A stretch of 64,000 bases of DNA, taken from Desulfofustis limnaeus (GTDB lineage Bacteria > Desulfobacterota > Desulfobulbia > Desulfobulbales > Desulfocapsaceae). A program made the position numbers and the translations under genes. The stretch spans positions 1,860,001-1,924,000 of the forward strand of contig NZ_AP025516.1 of NCBI RefSeq assembly GCF_023169885.1, in the 5' to 3' direction. Positions 47,740 through 57,052 of the stretch are shown piece after piece (the stretch's first letter is position 1; every line of letters begins with the position of its first letter). The notes under the pieces are model-generated. The model saw only the letters and a list, made by a program, of their open reading frames with translations. It was not told where the DNA came from and searched no databases.

Positions 47740-48317
47740 CGATGCACCCTCTCCCAGAAATAATCGATTCCCTTCTCGTCGACGAGGTTGAGCGCTTCCG
47801 GGAAAGCCTCGCACTCGGCGGCAAAAACCTTGGCAGCAATCTCCTTGACCGTATCCTCCAGCCCGAGACCGACGCATTTTTGTACGATGATCGGCCCCTG
47901 GTCGTAGGCCTCATCGGCGAAATGGACGGTGCAACCACTCACCAGACAGCCGCGCTGTCTCACCGCCCGATGCACGCGATCACCGTAGAATCCGGCACCG
48001 CAGAACAGCGGGATCAGCGAGGGGTGGATGTTGACCACGCGCCGCTGCAGGTGCGGCGGCGGGACATAGAGCTTCAGGTAACCGGCCAGGCAGACGATGT
48101 CGATCTGGTACGCCGCCAGGATGGCATTGGTCTGCTCGCTGTCGGCCGCCACGAAGGCCGGATAACCGTAACGGCGCGCTTTGTCCAGGCCGAGCGCCGA
48201 GGCCACGTTGGAGACCACCACCTGGATCGATCCGGCCAGCGTACCGGCCTGGATCCGCTCGTGAAAATTGTCCAGGGTCCGGCCGCTGCCGGAGAGCAAG
48301 ACCGCCATGTTCAGCAT
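47736..48317 (-). CDS. purN: Phosphoribosylglycinamide formyltransferase
   Basis: 193 residues from ATG 48317 (Met codons also at 48329 and 48308). N-terminal MAVLLSGSGRTLDNF binds the phosphoribosyl group; the formyl-transfer site shows Asn and His in VVNIHPSLIPLF and Asp in DQGPIIVQ. Catalyses formylation of GAR with 10-formyl-THF in purine synthesis. In the family the loop after HPSLIP is usually FxGxxF; here FCGAGFYG. Overlaps pyrR by 4 nt; upstream is the IMP cyclohydrolase gene. Confidence 0.92.
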   Translation of the reverse strand: MLNMAVLLSGSGRTLDNFHERIQAGTLAGSIQVVVSNVASALGLDKARRYGYPAFVAADSEQTNAILAAYQIDIVCLAGYLKLYVPPPHLQRRVVNIHPSLIPLFCGAGFYGDRVHRAVRQRGCLVSGCTVHFADEAYDQGPIIVQKCVGLGLEDTVKEIAAKVFAAECEAFPEALNLVDEKGIDYFWERVHR

Positions 48318-48371
48318 GATGGATACCACCGTGTCGCAATTGGCTGCAGAAAAAACTGATGGCGCATCGGC

Positions 48372-48968
48372 TCAACTGACGGTAGCCGGGTCGATCCGAT
48401 TCAACCAGGCGGAGATGGCCGTGTCGTAGCGTGAGGTCAGGTCAAACACCTTTTGCGCCAGCCGGAACCGGGTGGCCAGCGTGGTCGTGCCCTGGCTGCC
48501 GATTTCCGCCAGCACCAGGTCGTAATCGGCCGGATCGACCACCACGGTGACATCGCGATAGTTCTTGGCTGCTGCTCGCAACAGGGTCGGTCCGCCGATA
48601 TCGATATTTTCGATGGCCTCGTCCAGTGAACAGCGGGGATCGGCCACCGTCTTTTCAAACGCGTAGAGATTGACGGCCACCAGATCTATCGGTTGCAACC
48701 CGTGCTCACGGCATTGTCGCAGGTGGTCCTGGTTGGCCCGCTGATGTAAAATACCGCCGTGGACGGCCGGGTGCAGTGTCTTCACCCGGCCGTCGAGCAT
48801 CTCGGGAAATCCGGTAAAATCAGACACATCGACAACGTCGATGCCGTGCTCGCGAAGCTTTTTGGCAGTACCACCGGTGGAGAGAATTTCGATATGTGCC
48901 GCAACGAGTCCGGCGGCAAAGGTTTCAATCCCGGTCTTGTCGGTAAGGCTGATTAAGGCCCGTCTCAT
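48372..48968 (-). CDS. Stand-alone IMP cyclohydrolase (PurH N-terminal domain only)
   Basis: 198 residues from ATG 48968; GTG 48977, better spaced from GGAGG, is an alternative. It contains the MGS-like domain of Pur[77 protein letters not shown]. The protein ends soon after, with no AICAR transformylase domain, so it only closes FAICAR to IMP. The transformylase must be encoded elsewhere. Ends cleanly with TGA; no frameshift is seen. Confidence 0.92.
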   Translation of the reverse strand: MRRALISLTDKTGIETFAAGLVAAHIEILSTGGTAKKLREHGIDVVDVSDFTGFPEMLDGRVKTLHPAVHGGILHQRANQDHLRQCREHGLQPIDLVAVNLYAFEKTVADPRCSLDEAIENIDIGGPTLLRAAAKNYRDVTVVVDPADYDLVLAEIGSQGTTTLATRFRLAQKVFDLTSRYDTAISAWLNRIDPATVS

Positions 48969-48991
48969 GGTGTGCACCCGCTCCTCCCTCT

Positions 48992-49387
48992 TCACTCTTT
49001 TTTGATAAACGCCCTGATCTTGCGTCGATCGCGTTTGGACGGTCGTTTTGCCGGCGCGCTGTGCGAGGCCCCGAGCAGTTTTCTCGTCTCCTGTTCACGG
49101 CGGCGAATTTCCCGGCTCTCCTCGGTTTCCTCGTACAATTGCTGCGCCTCGACCGCCGGACGCCGATAGGCTGAAATACCGCGAACAACGATCGTATAGC
49201 TAATCTCGTTTTTGCTGATGGTCAAGACATCGTTGACCGCTACCGGCCGAGCCGGCCGGATCCGCGCCCCGTTGACGTGCACTTTGCCGCCGGAGACCGC
49301 CTGGGCGGCCTGGTTGCGTGTTTTGAAAAAGCGGGCGGCCCAGAGCCACTTGTCAATCCGTACCTTGGGCGACTCTGCCTCATTCAC
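48992..49387 (-). CDS. hslR: Hsp15-like S4-domain RNA-binding protein
   Basis: 131 residues. The S4 domain at residues 9-60 ([38 protein letters not shown]) has the RIDKWLW opening of Hsp15. A basic Arg/Lys-rich tail follows ([14 protein letters not shown]). Hsp15 binds stalled 50S subunits carrying nascent chains and helps recycle them after heat stress. First of the minus-strand hslR-purH(N)-purN-pyrR-U32 series. Confidence 0.9.
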   Translation of the reverse strand: MNEAESPKVRIDKWLWAARFFKTRNQAAQAVSGGKVHVNGARIRPARPVAVNDVLTISKNEISYTIVVRGISAYRRPAVEAQQLYEETEESREIRRREQETRKLLGASHSAPAKRPSKRDRRKIRAFIKKE

Positions 49388-49785
49388 GGCACAAACCTCA
49401 GATCAGGTTCAGGAGCTGCAGCTTACCCCGGGCATATCGGATCACGCCGGGAAATCAGGTTGATGGAAAAGCAGTTAACATACACCGAACCGCCGCCGGT
49501 CGCCCAGCAAAATCATCCTCCGCCCCCCGTGCTGTCTTCCGGCCTCCTGCCGGCGCAAGAAACCAATCGTATGCCGGGCAGCGGCCGGCAAATGCGGGCA
49601 ACCCGCTGTTTATGGTGGTGGCGGCAGCTGAAAAAAGGTAATACCTGTTGAGACAAACGCAGAGATGCCGAGCCCTGCCTGGTGGAACCCCCATCTCAGC
49701 TCCGGCATCGTTTCTCCGCCGTTCCCGGCCCGACTGTCCGGGGCTTTCAGGAGACCAGATTCATGAATAACGCCGCCAGCCGACC
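49388..49785. other. Intergenic region with an inverted repeat ahead of folE2
   Basis: About 400 bases between divergent hslR and folE2, with no convincing ORF. At 49664-49673 GATGCCGAGC pairs with GCTCCGGCATC at 49699-49709 (one bulged base), followed by GTTTCT, so the folE2 leader could fold into a stem-loop. I compared it by eye with known THF and preQ1 riboswitch patterns and saw no match. A short AGGTAATACCT palindrome lies at 49637-49647. Confidence 0.4.
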
Positions 49786-50547
49786 ATGACCATCAAAACA
49801 GCCGGGGTCAAAGACATCAAGTTGCCGATAACGGTACTGCAGAAAGACGGCAACAGCCAGCACACCATCGCCACCATCAGCCTTCGCGTCCGCATGTCGG
49901 CCACTCTGCCGGCGGATTGCATTGCCACGTTGACGGCGGTGATGAATCGTCATATCGATCGCATCAGCGTTGCCTCTTTCCCCTCTCTGCTGGACGATGT
50001 CCAGGAATCGTTCCAGGCTCAAAGCGCCCGGATCGACATGAGTTTCCCCTATTTTCTCGAGAAGATGGCCCCGGTCTCGCGGACCAGGAGCCTGATGGAA
50101 TATCATTGCGGCTTCAGTGGCGGGATCGGCGACGACGACGGCTTTCTGCTCACCGTCACGGTGCCGGTGACGACGCTGTGCCCCTGCTCCCGCGAGATCA
50201 GTGAGGCGGGGGCGCACAACCAGCGGGCCGAAGTCACCCTAAGCGCCCGCTTCCGTAAAATGGTCTGGGCGGAAGATCTGATCAGCATGGTGGAACAATG
50301 TGCATCCTGCGAGTTGTTCGCGCTACTCAAGCGTCCGGATGAGAAGTATGTGACCGAACAGGCCTTCAACAACCCGATGTTCGTCGAGGACGTGGTCCGC
50401 AAGGTCGCCGTGGAGGCCTTGCAGCACCCCCTAATAACCTGGTTCTCCGCCGGCGTGGAAAGCTACGAGTCAATTCACAAGCACAGTGCCTACGCCTATG
50501 TCGACAGTGGCGATATCAGGGCCAAGAACGGCCTGCGGCTGCCCTGA
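49786..50547 (+). CDS. folE2: GTP cyclohydrolase FolE2 (type IB)
   Basis: 253 residues, full length. Family blocks: GVKDIKLPITV at the start, ARIDMSFPYFLEKMAPVSRTRSLM, TTLCPCSREISEAGAHNQRAEV with the metal-binding Cys and the catalytic Glu/His region, and HKHSAYAYVDSG at the end. It converts GTP to dihydroneopterin triphosphate for folate, and in some bacteria queuosine. It lies alone on the plus strand behind a leader with a stem-loop. Often Zn-regulated elsewhere; no Zur box is evident here. Confidence 0.95.
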   Translation: MTIKTAGVKDIKLPITVLQKDGNSQHTIATISLRVRMSATLPADCIATLTAVMNRHIDRISVASFPSLLDDVQESFQAQSARIDMSFPYFLEKMAPVSRTRSLMEYHCGFSGGIGDDDGFLLTVTVPVTTLCPCSREISEAGAHNQRAEVTLSARFRKMVWAEDLISMVEQCASCELFALLKRPDEKYVTEQAFNNPMFVEDVVRKVAVEALQHPLITWFSAGVESYESIHKHSAYAYVDSGDIRAKNGLRLP

Positions 50548-50567
50548 ACAGCGCAACCCGCCACCCT

Positions 50568-50780
50568 TCAGGGATCGGCAGGCGGTACCGTTACTTCCGG
50601 GAGGTCCCGGCTCGACTCAATCATCTGGACGATCGAGAACCCTTCAATGATCATGTAGGAGAGAAACAGGAACAAACTGATGGAAACAAAGCCGATCAAG
50701 GTCGGCCAGACAACCCGCAACAAAAATTCACGTCTTTCTTCGACCATCCGTGTCAGCGTGCATAGGGCAGATTTGTTCAT
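50568..50780 (-). CDS. Small single-span membrane protein
   Basis: 70 residues, preceded by GGGAGG with a 6-nt spacer. Basic N-terminus (RMVEERREFLLR), one membrane helix (VVWPTLIGFVSISLFLFLSYMIIEG), and an acidic Pro-rich tail ending PPADP. Converges with folE2. Family not recognised. Confidence 0.65.
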   Translation of the reverse strand: MNKSALCTLTRMVEERREFLLRVVWPTLIGFVSISLFLFLSYMIIEGFSIVQMIESSRDLPEVTVPPADP

Positions 50781-51272
50781 GGCTGCCTCCCGTCAGTTGA
50801 ATTTCGGTCTGGCTTTATCCATGCAGATTCGATGCCAGCGCTGAACTTTTTACGGTTCTCCTGACGTAAGGGGAGCTTGAAAATTTACAAGTTCGTTCAG
50901 GATCGAGGCGCGCAAGACCATTTTACCGCAGGCAAATCCATGATATTGCCAGGATAACAAGTGCTTGCGCAACGAAGGGATTGGGTGAAACAGCAATTTT
51001 CCAAGGTCCCCGCAGCGCCTACGTAGCTGCAACCGAGACGCAGGGCAGTGCTCAACGTCCCGTCGGACTGGTACTCTACGAGGGCATCGGGGACTAGCCA
51101 ATGCAGAACGCGGCCCGAGGAGACGATTGCCGACAATCGACATCGAGGCCGTGGTCGCCGATCAACGACAACCACGGCGCTGCTACCGACCAAACGATAG
51201 CAGAGAACTCGCGGCCAACCGAGGGAAGGGGGTCGCAGAAGACCGACAAGCCCCGGAGATCGGCCGGCCCAG
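50781..51272. other. Long intergenic region upstream of the small membrane gene
   Basis: About 490 bases without a believable gene: possible frames lack good starts and have atypical composition. It lies downstream of glrR and upstream of the 70-residue gene, so it should hold the latter's promoter. I see no strong hairpin; CTCC ... GGGAG at about 50860-50877 is weak. Confidence 0.35.
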
Positions 51273-52613
51273 CTACTCGTTTTTGAATAAATGTGGCGAG
51301 ATATGATGGCGATTGAGAATCTTGTAAAAATCGGTCCGATTCCGGTCGGCGATACGGGCCGCCCGCGCCACGTTGCCCCCGGTCATCTGCAGCAACTGAA
51401 CCAGATAGCGCTGCCCGAAGGCAAAGCGGGCCTCATCGAAACTGGGTATCTTGACATTTTCTTCGCGCAGGGCCGAAGAAATAAGTGTCACCGGTATCAG
51501 ATCGGTGGTCGACAGGGCCGCCGCCTGTTCGACCACATTCTGCAATTGCCGAATATTGCCCGGCCAGGGGGCTTCCAGCAGCGCTTCCATGGCCTCCGGG
51601 GAAAAGCCGACAATCGTGCGCTCGTTCTGCCGGTTGAACAAGCCGAGAAAATGTTCGACCAGCAGCGGGATGTCCTCGCGGCGATCGCCTAAACTCGGCA
51701 CCTCCAGGGTCACCACGTTGAGTCGGTAATAGAGATCCTCACGGAATTGTTTATCCTTGACCCGCTGTTCAAGGTCCTGGTGAGTGGCGGACACGATCCG
51801 GACATCGACGTTGATCGCCGCGGTGTCCCCGACCGGCCGCACCTGCCGCTCCTGCAGCACGCGCAACAGCTTCACCTGCAAGGGCAAGGGCATATCCCCG
51901 ATCTCGTCGAGGAACAGCGTGCCGTGATCGGCAGCCCGGAACAATCCCTCGTAGGCACGTTCGGCACCGGAAAATGAGCCGCGGGCATGGCCGAACAGTT
52001 CCGACTCCAACAGCGCCTCCGGGATGGCACTGCAGTTAACCGGGACAAACGGTCTGCTGGCCCGCTCGCTGACCCGGTGCAGCGCCTTGGCCAGCAATTC
52101 CTTGCCGGTTCCGCTCTGACCGCGGATCAGTACGCTGGCATTGCTGCGGGCGACCAGCCGCACCTTGTCGAGCAGCTGCTCCATCACCGCGCTTCGGGAG
52201 ATGATACCCTGGCGCCATTTGGCCGTTGCCAGCGGGCCGCTGCCCGAGGAGGTCTTCAGGGCGCGTTCGATCTCGGCGAGCAACTTTCGACCATCGATCG
52301 GCTTGGTGAGAAAGGCGAAAACACCTTTCTGGGTCGCATCCACGGCCTCCGGGATCGATCCGTGCGCGGTGATGATCAATACCGGCACCGTCGTGTTGAT
52401 CTCACGAATAGCCTGGTACAGCGCCATGCCATCCATCTTTTCCATGCGCAGGTCGGTAATCACCAGCTGCGGTGAAGAGGCGTTGAACACCGCCATGGCC
52501 TCCTCGCCGCTGCGCGCCGTCAGGACGGCATAGCCGGCGTTCTCCAGGCGCAAGGTCCAAAGACTGAGTAGATCTTCCTCATCGTCAACCAGCAGAATCG
52601 TCTGTTTGTCCAT
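51273..52613 (-). CDS. glrR: GlrR/NtrC-type sigma-54-dependent response regulator
   Basis: 446 residues. Receiver domain (1-120) with Asp54 in VITDLRM as phosphorylation site and Lys104 in FLTKPID. AAA+ domain (about 140-375) with Walker A GQSGTGKE at 165-172, Walker [11 protein letters not shown] at 231-240 and the arginine finger region. The sigma-54 contact loop reads GSFSGA at 212-217 instead of the usual GAFTGA. C-terminal Fis-type helix-turn-helix (about 400-440, [19 protein letters not shown]). It activates sigma-54 promoters when phosphorylated by the kinase encoded two genes upstream. Last gene of glrK-qseG-glrR. Confidence 0.95.
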   Translation of the reverse strand: MDKQTILLVDDEEDLLSLWTLRLENAGYAVLTARSGEEAMAVFNASSPQLVITDLRMEKMDGMALYQAIREINTTVPVLIITAHGSIPEAVDATQKGVFAFLTKPIDGRKLLAEIERALKTSSGSGPLATAKWRQGIISRSAVMEQLLDKVRLVARSNASVLIRGQSGTGKELLAKALHRVSERASRPFVPVNCSAIPEALLESELFGHARGSFSGAERAYEGLFRAADHGTLFLDEIGDMPLPLQVKLLRVLQERQVRPVGDTAAINVDVRIVSATHQDLEQRVKDKQFREDLYYRLNVVTLEVPSLGDRREDIPLLVEHFLGLFNRQNERTIVGFSPEAMEALLEAPWPGNIRQLQNVVEQAAALSTTDLIPVTLISSALREENVKIPSFDEARFAFGQRYLVQLLQMTGGNVARAARIADRNRTDFYKILNRHHISPHLFKNE

Positions 52614-52616
52614 ATC

Positions 52617-53249
52617 TCACCGTAGGTCGGGCGTTTGCGGTTGCAGCTTCAGCTCGACTTCTTTCAATTCCCGTACCTGATTTTCCAGTCTCTTCACCTG
52701 CTCGCGCTGGTCGCGAGCCCGGCGCCGCTCCGCTTCCAGGAGCTTGTCTGCCTCGTCTTTCTCCTGGAGGCGCCGGCGCCGTTCGGCGCCCAGTTGGTTG
52801 GTCACATCCTGTAAGGCAGCCGCGCTGTCTTCGAGCATCGCCTTGCGCTGGGCAAGGATCCATACCAGCCCCTGCAAGGGGAGATACGCCGGTTGCTGCC
52901 GTGCCGCAATAACCGATAGGACGTCAATGGTCTGGCCGATCTGTCGCGGTGTCGCCGTGTCACCCAGGGCGATGCAGACCAGTTCGCTCCAGTCGGGCGG
53001 GGTGACGCTCTCCCGAGCCAGGTCCGCCTCCACCCTCCGCCGTACCGCCGCGAAAGAATGTTTTGTCTGGCCACCGGATTCGGCGAGACAATGCAGCGCC
53101 CGCTCCACGTTGGCAATGGGACTCGCCGGATCTCTGGTCAAGCCGAGATCGGCCAGCAGCCCGCCGTTACCCATCTGTTGACAGCCGGCCGACAGCAGCA
53201 AAACCGCCACCAGCAAGGGATGTAAACCTTTTGTCGCCATGGACTTCAT
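52617..53249 (-). CDS. qseG: QseG-like lipoprotein
   Basis: 210 residues. Lipoprotein signal with LLVAVLLLSAGC, a helical middle region, and a coiled coil at the C-terminus (about 135-205, RRRRLQEKDEADKLLEAERRRARDQ). Its position between the kinase and the regulator, with a 4-nt overlap to the kinase and 3 nt to the regulator, matches qseE-qseG-qseF. QseG is an outer-membrane lipoprotein that controls the kinase in enterobacteria. Sequence similarity is modest, context is strong. Confidence 0.75.
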   Translation of the reverse strand: MKSMATKGLHPLLVAVLLLSAGCQQMGNGGLLADLGLTRDPASPIANVERALHCLAESGGQTKHSFAAVRRRVEADLARESVTPPDWSELVCIALGDTATPRQIGQTIDVLSVIAARQQPAYLPLQGLVWILAQRKAMLEDSAAALQDVTNQLGAERRRRLQEKDEADKLLEAERRRARDQREQVKRLENQVRELKEVELKLQPQTPDLR

Positions 53250-54724
53250 GCCGTACCCTCCTCAGGCACGATACCCTGTTTGGACAACGGCAGGATCAGG
53301 CCGAATCGCGCCCCGGGCTGGCCGGGATTGAGCACCCGAATTCTTCCACCCTGCCGTTTCACATATTCAGCAACGATCGCCAAGCCGAGCCCACTCCCCT
53401 TGATGAATGAATGGCTGCTCGTCTCCACCTGGTAAAACGGCTGAAAGATCTTCTCCTCCTCGCCGACCGGGATGCCCGGCCCGCTGTCGTAGATGACGCA
53501 GGCCGCCGCCGCGCCTCTGGTCTGTAATCGGCAGCCGACCGTGGAGCCGGGAGGTGAAAACTTGATGGCATTGGACAGGAGATTGACAAAGATAGTCTCT
53601 ATTTCCCGGCCATCGCCATGCACCATCGCATCTGCAACCGTGATGTCGACCCGGAGGCGCCGAGACATGATTTCAGCGGAATGATCGCCGACAATTTTTT
53701 CGATCAGCCGCCGCAGATCGATCCGATCCGGCTGCTGTGCCTTTTCGTTGAACCGGGCCAGGTTGAAATCGATCATGTTTTCGATCATTCCCTGCAGGAT
53801 GATGCTGTTGTTTGCCAGAATCCGGGCAACGGTCCGTTGCTTCTCATTCAAGGCGCCGACCACACCCTCGTTGAGCAGCGAAGCCCCTTCCCGCAGCGAT
53901 GCCAGCGGCGTCTTCAGCTCGTGGGAGATATGAGCGAGAAACTTCGCTTTCTCCTGCTCCAGTTCGGCAAGCCTTTTTCGCAACCAATCGAGCCGGGCAC
54001 CGGCAGCCTCCAGATCGAGCGGACCATTGACGATGACCGGGGTTTTGAAATCCCCTTTGCCAAGGCGTTCGACACTCTTGTTGAGCTGACGGATCGGCCA
54101 TGAAAGCAGAAACGCCATGACTCCGATAAGGACAATCGTGGCCAGGATAAAGGCGCCGGTCTGCAGCACCAGGGCCTTTTGCGCCTCTTTAGTGGTGGTC
54201 TGCAAGGTGGCGATCTCCCGCTCCATCATGGCTTGGAATCCGACTCGTGCTTTTTGCGCCTGCTGCTGCTGGACGGCAAAGGACTCGATGGCCCGGGCGA
54301 TGTCCTCGGCAAGGGGTTCACCTTTTGTTTTGTCGCGCAGGGAGATGATCAATGCCCTCTGGACATTGCGCTCCCGGCGCATGGCCTCGAGTTCCTCCCG
54401 GTCGGCGACATCCAGCGGCAAGCTGAGGAGATCGTACAAGAGCGTATCGATCTGGCCGTGGTAGTCCTCGGCAGAGGCAAGATGCTCGCCTTCTTCGGTG
54501 ATTTCATAGAGTCGTAAGAATCGTTCCTCGTTGCGCAGGTATTCGGAGAGCATGGCACTGGTACGGGTGCCGTTCAGCGCATGTTCGACAATGGCCAGGC
54601 CGGTGCCGCTGACCCGGTCGATGAAGGTAAGGGTTGTCCACAACCCCACGCCAAGCGGAAGGGAGACCATGACAAACCCGATCAAAACCAGGTTGACAAA
54701 GGAACGGGGACGAAATGGCTTCAT
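53246..54724 (-). CDS. glrK: GlrK/QseE-type sensor histidine kinase
   Basis: 492 residues. First membrane helix near residues 10-32, a periplasmic helical sensor of about 145 residues, second membrane helix (LVLQTGAFILATIVLIGVMAFLLSW), HAMP-like linker, then HisKA with the phosphorylated His in FLAHISHELKTPLASL. The ATP-binding domain has N-box LLSNAIKF, G1 DSGPGIPVGEEEKIF and G2 GSGLGLAIV. It phosphorylates the GlrR-like regulator. First gene of the operon, overlapping qseG by 4 nt. Confidence 0.93.
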   Translation of the reverse strand: MKPFRPRSFVNLVLIGFVMVSLPLGVGLWTTLTFIDRVSGTGLAIVEHALNGTRTSAMLSEYLRNEERFLRLYEITEEGEHLASAEDYHGQIDTLLYDLLSLPLDVADREELEAMRRERNVQRALIISLRDKTKGEPLAEDIARAIESFAVQQQQAQKARVGFQAMMEREIATLQTTTKEAQKALVLQTGAFILATIVLIGVMAFLLSWPIRQLNKSVERLGKGDFKTPVIVNGPLDLEAAGARLDWLRKRLAELEQEKAKFLAHISHELKTPLASLREGASLLNEGVVGALNEKQRTVARILANNSIILQGMIENMIDFNLARFNEKAQQPDRIDLRRLIEKIVGDHSAEIMSRRLRVDITVADAMVHGDGREIETIFVNLLSNAIKFSPPGSTVGCRLQTRGAAAACVIYDSGPGIPVGEEEKIFQPFYQVETSSHSFIKGSGLGLAIVAEYVKRQGGRIRVLNPGQPGARFGLILPLSKQGIVPEEGTA

Positions 54725-54784
54725 GACGATGCCGCCGCTCGACTTTCAGGCCAAGCGGTACTGCGTAACGAGGTGCCGCTTCGC

Positions 54785-55969
54785 TCAGCCCTCGATCATT
54801 TCCTTGAGGGCCTCGGCGAGTCGCCCGATACCCTCTTCGATAACCGGCTCATCCACACAGGAAAAATTGAGCCGGAAGGTGGCCGAAGATACCGGCCTGG
54901 TATAAAACGGCTCACCCGGCACGAAGACTACCCGGCGGGTAACCGCTCGTTCAAACAGATCCATGGCCCGTAAACCCTCCGGCAGCGTACCCCAGAGGAA
55001 CATCCCGCCATCCGGACGGGTACAGGTGACCCCGGCCGGAAACATCCGGTCGATGGCCGCCACCATGGCTCGGCACTGCCGGCCGTAGGCACCGACGATG
55101 GCGGCAATGTGATGATCCAGATCGTTGTCTGTAAGAAACTGCAACAGTACGTACTGAGTGAAGTTGCAGGTGTGCAGGTCCGCCGCCTGTTTGGCAATCA
55201 GCAGCTTTTCGTGAAGTTCGACGGGGGCGACGATCCAGCCAAGACGAAATCCGGGCACAACGGTCTTGGAAAAGGACCCGAGCAGGACGGTCTGTTCGGG
55301 TAGCAGATGATAGAACGACGGTACCGCGCTGCCGCTGAACCGCAGGTCGCCATACGGATCGTCCTCCACGAGCACCACCTCCCGCTGGGAGATGATCTCC
55401 GCCACCGCACGGCGATTGTCAGCGTCGTAGGTGATGCCGGACGGATTTTGAAAGTTGGGAACGGTGTACATCAATCGCGGCTTGTTCCGTTCGACCACCT
55501 CGGCCAGCTGAGCGCAATCCATGCCCTCCCGGTGCACGGCAACCGGCGCAAAACGGGGCCGGTACAACGAGAGCGCCTGGATGGCCCCCAGATATCCCGG
55601 TTCTTCCATGACCACCGATTCACCGTCGTTGAGCAATACCTTGGCCAGCAGATCAAGGGCCTGCTGGCTGCCGTTGGTGATCAGGATCTGCTCCGGCGCA
55701 ACCGTGATGCCCTGGCTCTGCTTATAGCGCCGGGCGATGTAGCCGCGCAGCTCTACCAACCCTTCGGAGTTGCTGTACTGCAGGCAGTCACCGCCCTTTT
55801 CCCGAAAGACCTTGTCGGCGGCGATGCGCAGCGGTTCAATGGGGAAAAAGGCGCGGTTGGGCAGCCCGCCGGCAAAGGAGATGATATCTGGTTCCAGCGT
55901 GACCTTGAGGATCTCCCGGATGAATGAACGAGGAACATCATGCATTCTATCGGCAAAGTGATCGTTCAT
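54785..55969 (-). CDS. PLP-dependent aminotransferase, class I/II (2-aminoadipate/LysN type)
   Basis: 394 residues. It begins DRMHDVPRSFIREILKVT followed by ISFAGGLPN, the pattern of MocR-like/LysN aminotransferases without a DNA-binding domain. PLP-binding landmarks: ITNGSQQALDLLAK, YTVPNFQNPSG, VEDDPYGDLRF with the Asp and Tyr, and Schiff-base Lys in LGSFSKTVVPGFRLGW. The amino donor is not determined. Separate from the glr operon by about 60 bases, same strand. Confidence 0.93.
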   Translation of the reverse strand: MNDHFADRMHDVPRSFIREILKVTLEPDIISFAGGLPNRAFFPIEPLRIAADKVFREKGGDCLQYSNSEGLVELRGYIARRYKQSQGITVAPEQILITNGSQQALDLLAKVLLNDGESVVMEEPGYLGAIQALSLYRPRFAPVAVHREGMDCAQLAEVVERNKPRLMYTVPNFQNPSGITYDADNRRAVAEIISQREVVLVEDDPYGDLRFSGSAVPSFYHLLPEQTVLLGSFSKTVVPGFRLGWIVAPVELHEKLLIAKQAADLHTCNFTQYVLLQFLTDNDLDHHIAAIVGAYGRQCRAMVAAIDRMFPAGVTCTRPDGGMFLWGTLPEGLRAMDLFERAVTRRVVFVPGEPFYTRPVSSATFRLNFSCVDEPVIEEGIGRLAEALKEMIEG

Positions 55970-56009
55970 GAAAATGGCTCGTAAAAGTAAGGAGGCCGGG
56001 CTGCCGATT

Positions 56010-56429
56010 CTACCGGGAAATCGGTCGGTCGATCAGGCCGGGCACGTGGTGTTGATAGTGAGACAACTCGATCAGGTTCCCGTCGGGATCGCGGATATAA
56101 ACCGAGAGCAAGGGCCCGGCAGCACCGGTCCGCTGAACCGGGCCGTCCACCACCGGCACGTCCTTGCCGGCCAGTTCCCGACAGACCGCTGCCACCGACG
56201 ACCCGACCAGCAAACAGAGGTCGGCCGACCCTGGCGTGGGATCAGCCGCACACGGTTGGAACTCATGGGCGGCCAGGTGCAGGTTGATCTTCTGCCGGCC
56301 GAAGTGCAGGGACACCCGACCGGTGGGGCCAACCTCCCGGCGCATCCCGAGAACATCGGTATAAAAAGCGACCGTCCGATCGAGATCGCGCACCGTCAAG
56401 ACCAGATGATCCAATCCTTCAATCTGCAT
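56010..56429 (-). CDS. VOC (glyoxalase/dioxygenase superfamily) protein
   Basis: 139 residues with the two beta-alpha-beta-beta-beta modules of the VOC fold. Metal-ligand positions are His in GLDHLVLTVRD and Glu in IRDPDGNLIELSHY, with a middle ligand in LHFGRQKINLH. It could be a glyoxalase, dioxygenase or resistance-type protein; the sequence does not decide. Runs with the aminotransferase gene on the minus strand (40-nt gap). Confidence 0.88.
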   Translation of the reverse strand: MQIEGLDHLVLTVRDLDRTVAFYTDVLGMRREVGPTGRVSLHFGRQKINLHLAAHEFQPCAADPTPGSADLCLLVGSSVAAVCRELAGKDVPVVDGPVQRTGAAGPLLSVYIRDPDGNLIELSHYQHHVPGLIDRPISR

Positions 56430-56447
56430 GGCATCACCGCGCTCGCC

Positions 56448-57029
56448 TCAAGGGGTGTTCACACGCTGCAGAACCCCTTGTTCGGCAAGGGTTTCCCGTT
56501 GTCTCTGCTTCTCTGCGGCAGCCCTGACGATCCGGAACAATTCACGATAATACATCTTTTTTCTGCTTCGCGCATAGTGATGTGCATTCTGGCGCAGATC
56601 GTGCTCGTCCAGGTCGGGGAAACTAACCATTACCTCATCGATGGCGGCGCTGGACCAGTTCGTCGGCCACGGTTCCTCTCTGCGGCGATGGGCTTCCAGG
56701 GAACTGATAGCGTCGTTGACGATCCGGTCGCGCCACTGCTCGGCGTCATGGAAGAGTCGATCTGCATCGAGCTTCGACCCCTTTTTCTCCCGGAGGAAGC
56801 GTTGAATCGCCGGCAGGTCCTCACTGCGCAACAGCTTGGCCACATACTTGATCTGCCGTTTCAGGGCCCCACCGCCATCGATGCTGCGGCACACGGCCAA
56901 CGCCTCCCGGAGCTGATCGTCGAGGCCGAGTCTACCCACCTCCGTCTCGCTGAGTTCCAGACACTCCCGGGCGGTGGCCTCCACCTGTTTGAGCAGGCGC
57001 TTTTGTTCAGATCGGCTTATCTCGGCCAC
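56448..57029 (-). CDS. darP: DarP/YjgA-like ribosome biogenesis factor (DUF615)
   Basis: GTG 57029 preceded by AAGGAG with a 7-nt spacer gives 193 residues. Helical, basic protein: SRSEQKRLLKQVEATARECLELSETEV, then REALAVCRSIDGGGALKRQIKYVAKLLR, the YjgA hallmark block. YjgA/DarP associates with late 50S precursors. The start lies 23 bases after the gpmI stop, so the two are probably co-transcribed. Confidence 0.85.
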   Translation of the reverse strand: MAEISRSEQKRLLKQVEATARECLELSETEVGRLGLDDQLREALAVCRSIDGGGALKRQIKYVAKLLRSEDLPAIQRFLREKKGSKLDADRLFHDAEQWRDRIVNDAISSLEAHRRREEPWPTNWSSAAIDEVMVSFPDLDEHDLRQNAHHYARSRKKMYYRELFRIVRAAAEKQRQRETLAEQGVLQRVNTP

Positions 57030-57052
57030 GGACGACTCCTTGACGTTATTTT

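Noticed and set aside
49640-49785. THF or preQ1 riboswitch before folE2
   Set aside because: A stem-loop exists, but the conserved cores of those riboswitches could not be matched by eye.
50897-51193. 98-codon minus-strand frame in the gap downstream of glrR
   Set aside because: Cys/Ser/Arg-rich with no ribosome-binding site or family features; treated as non-coding.
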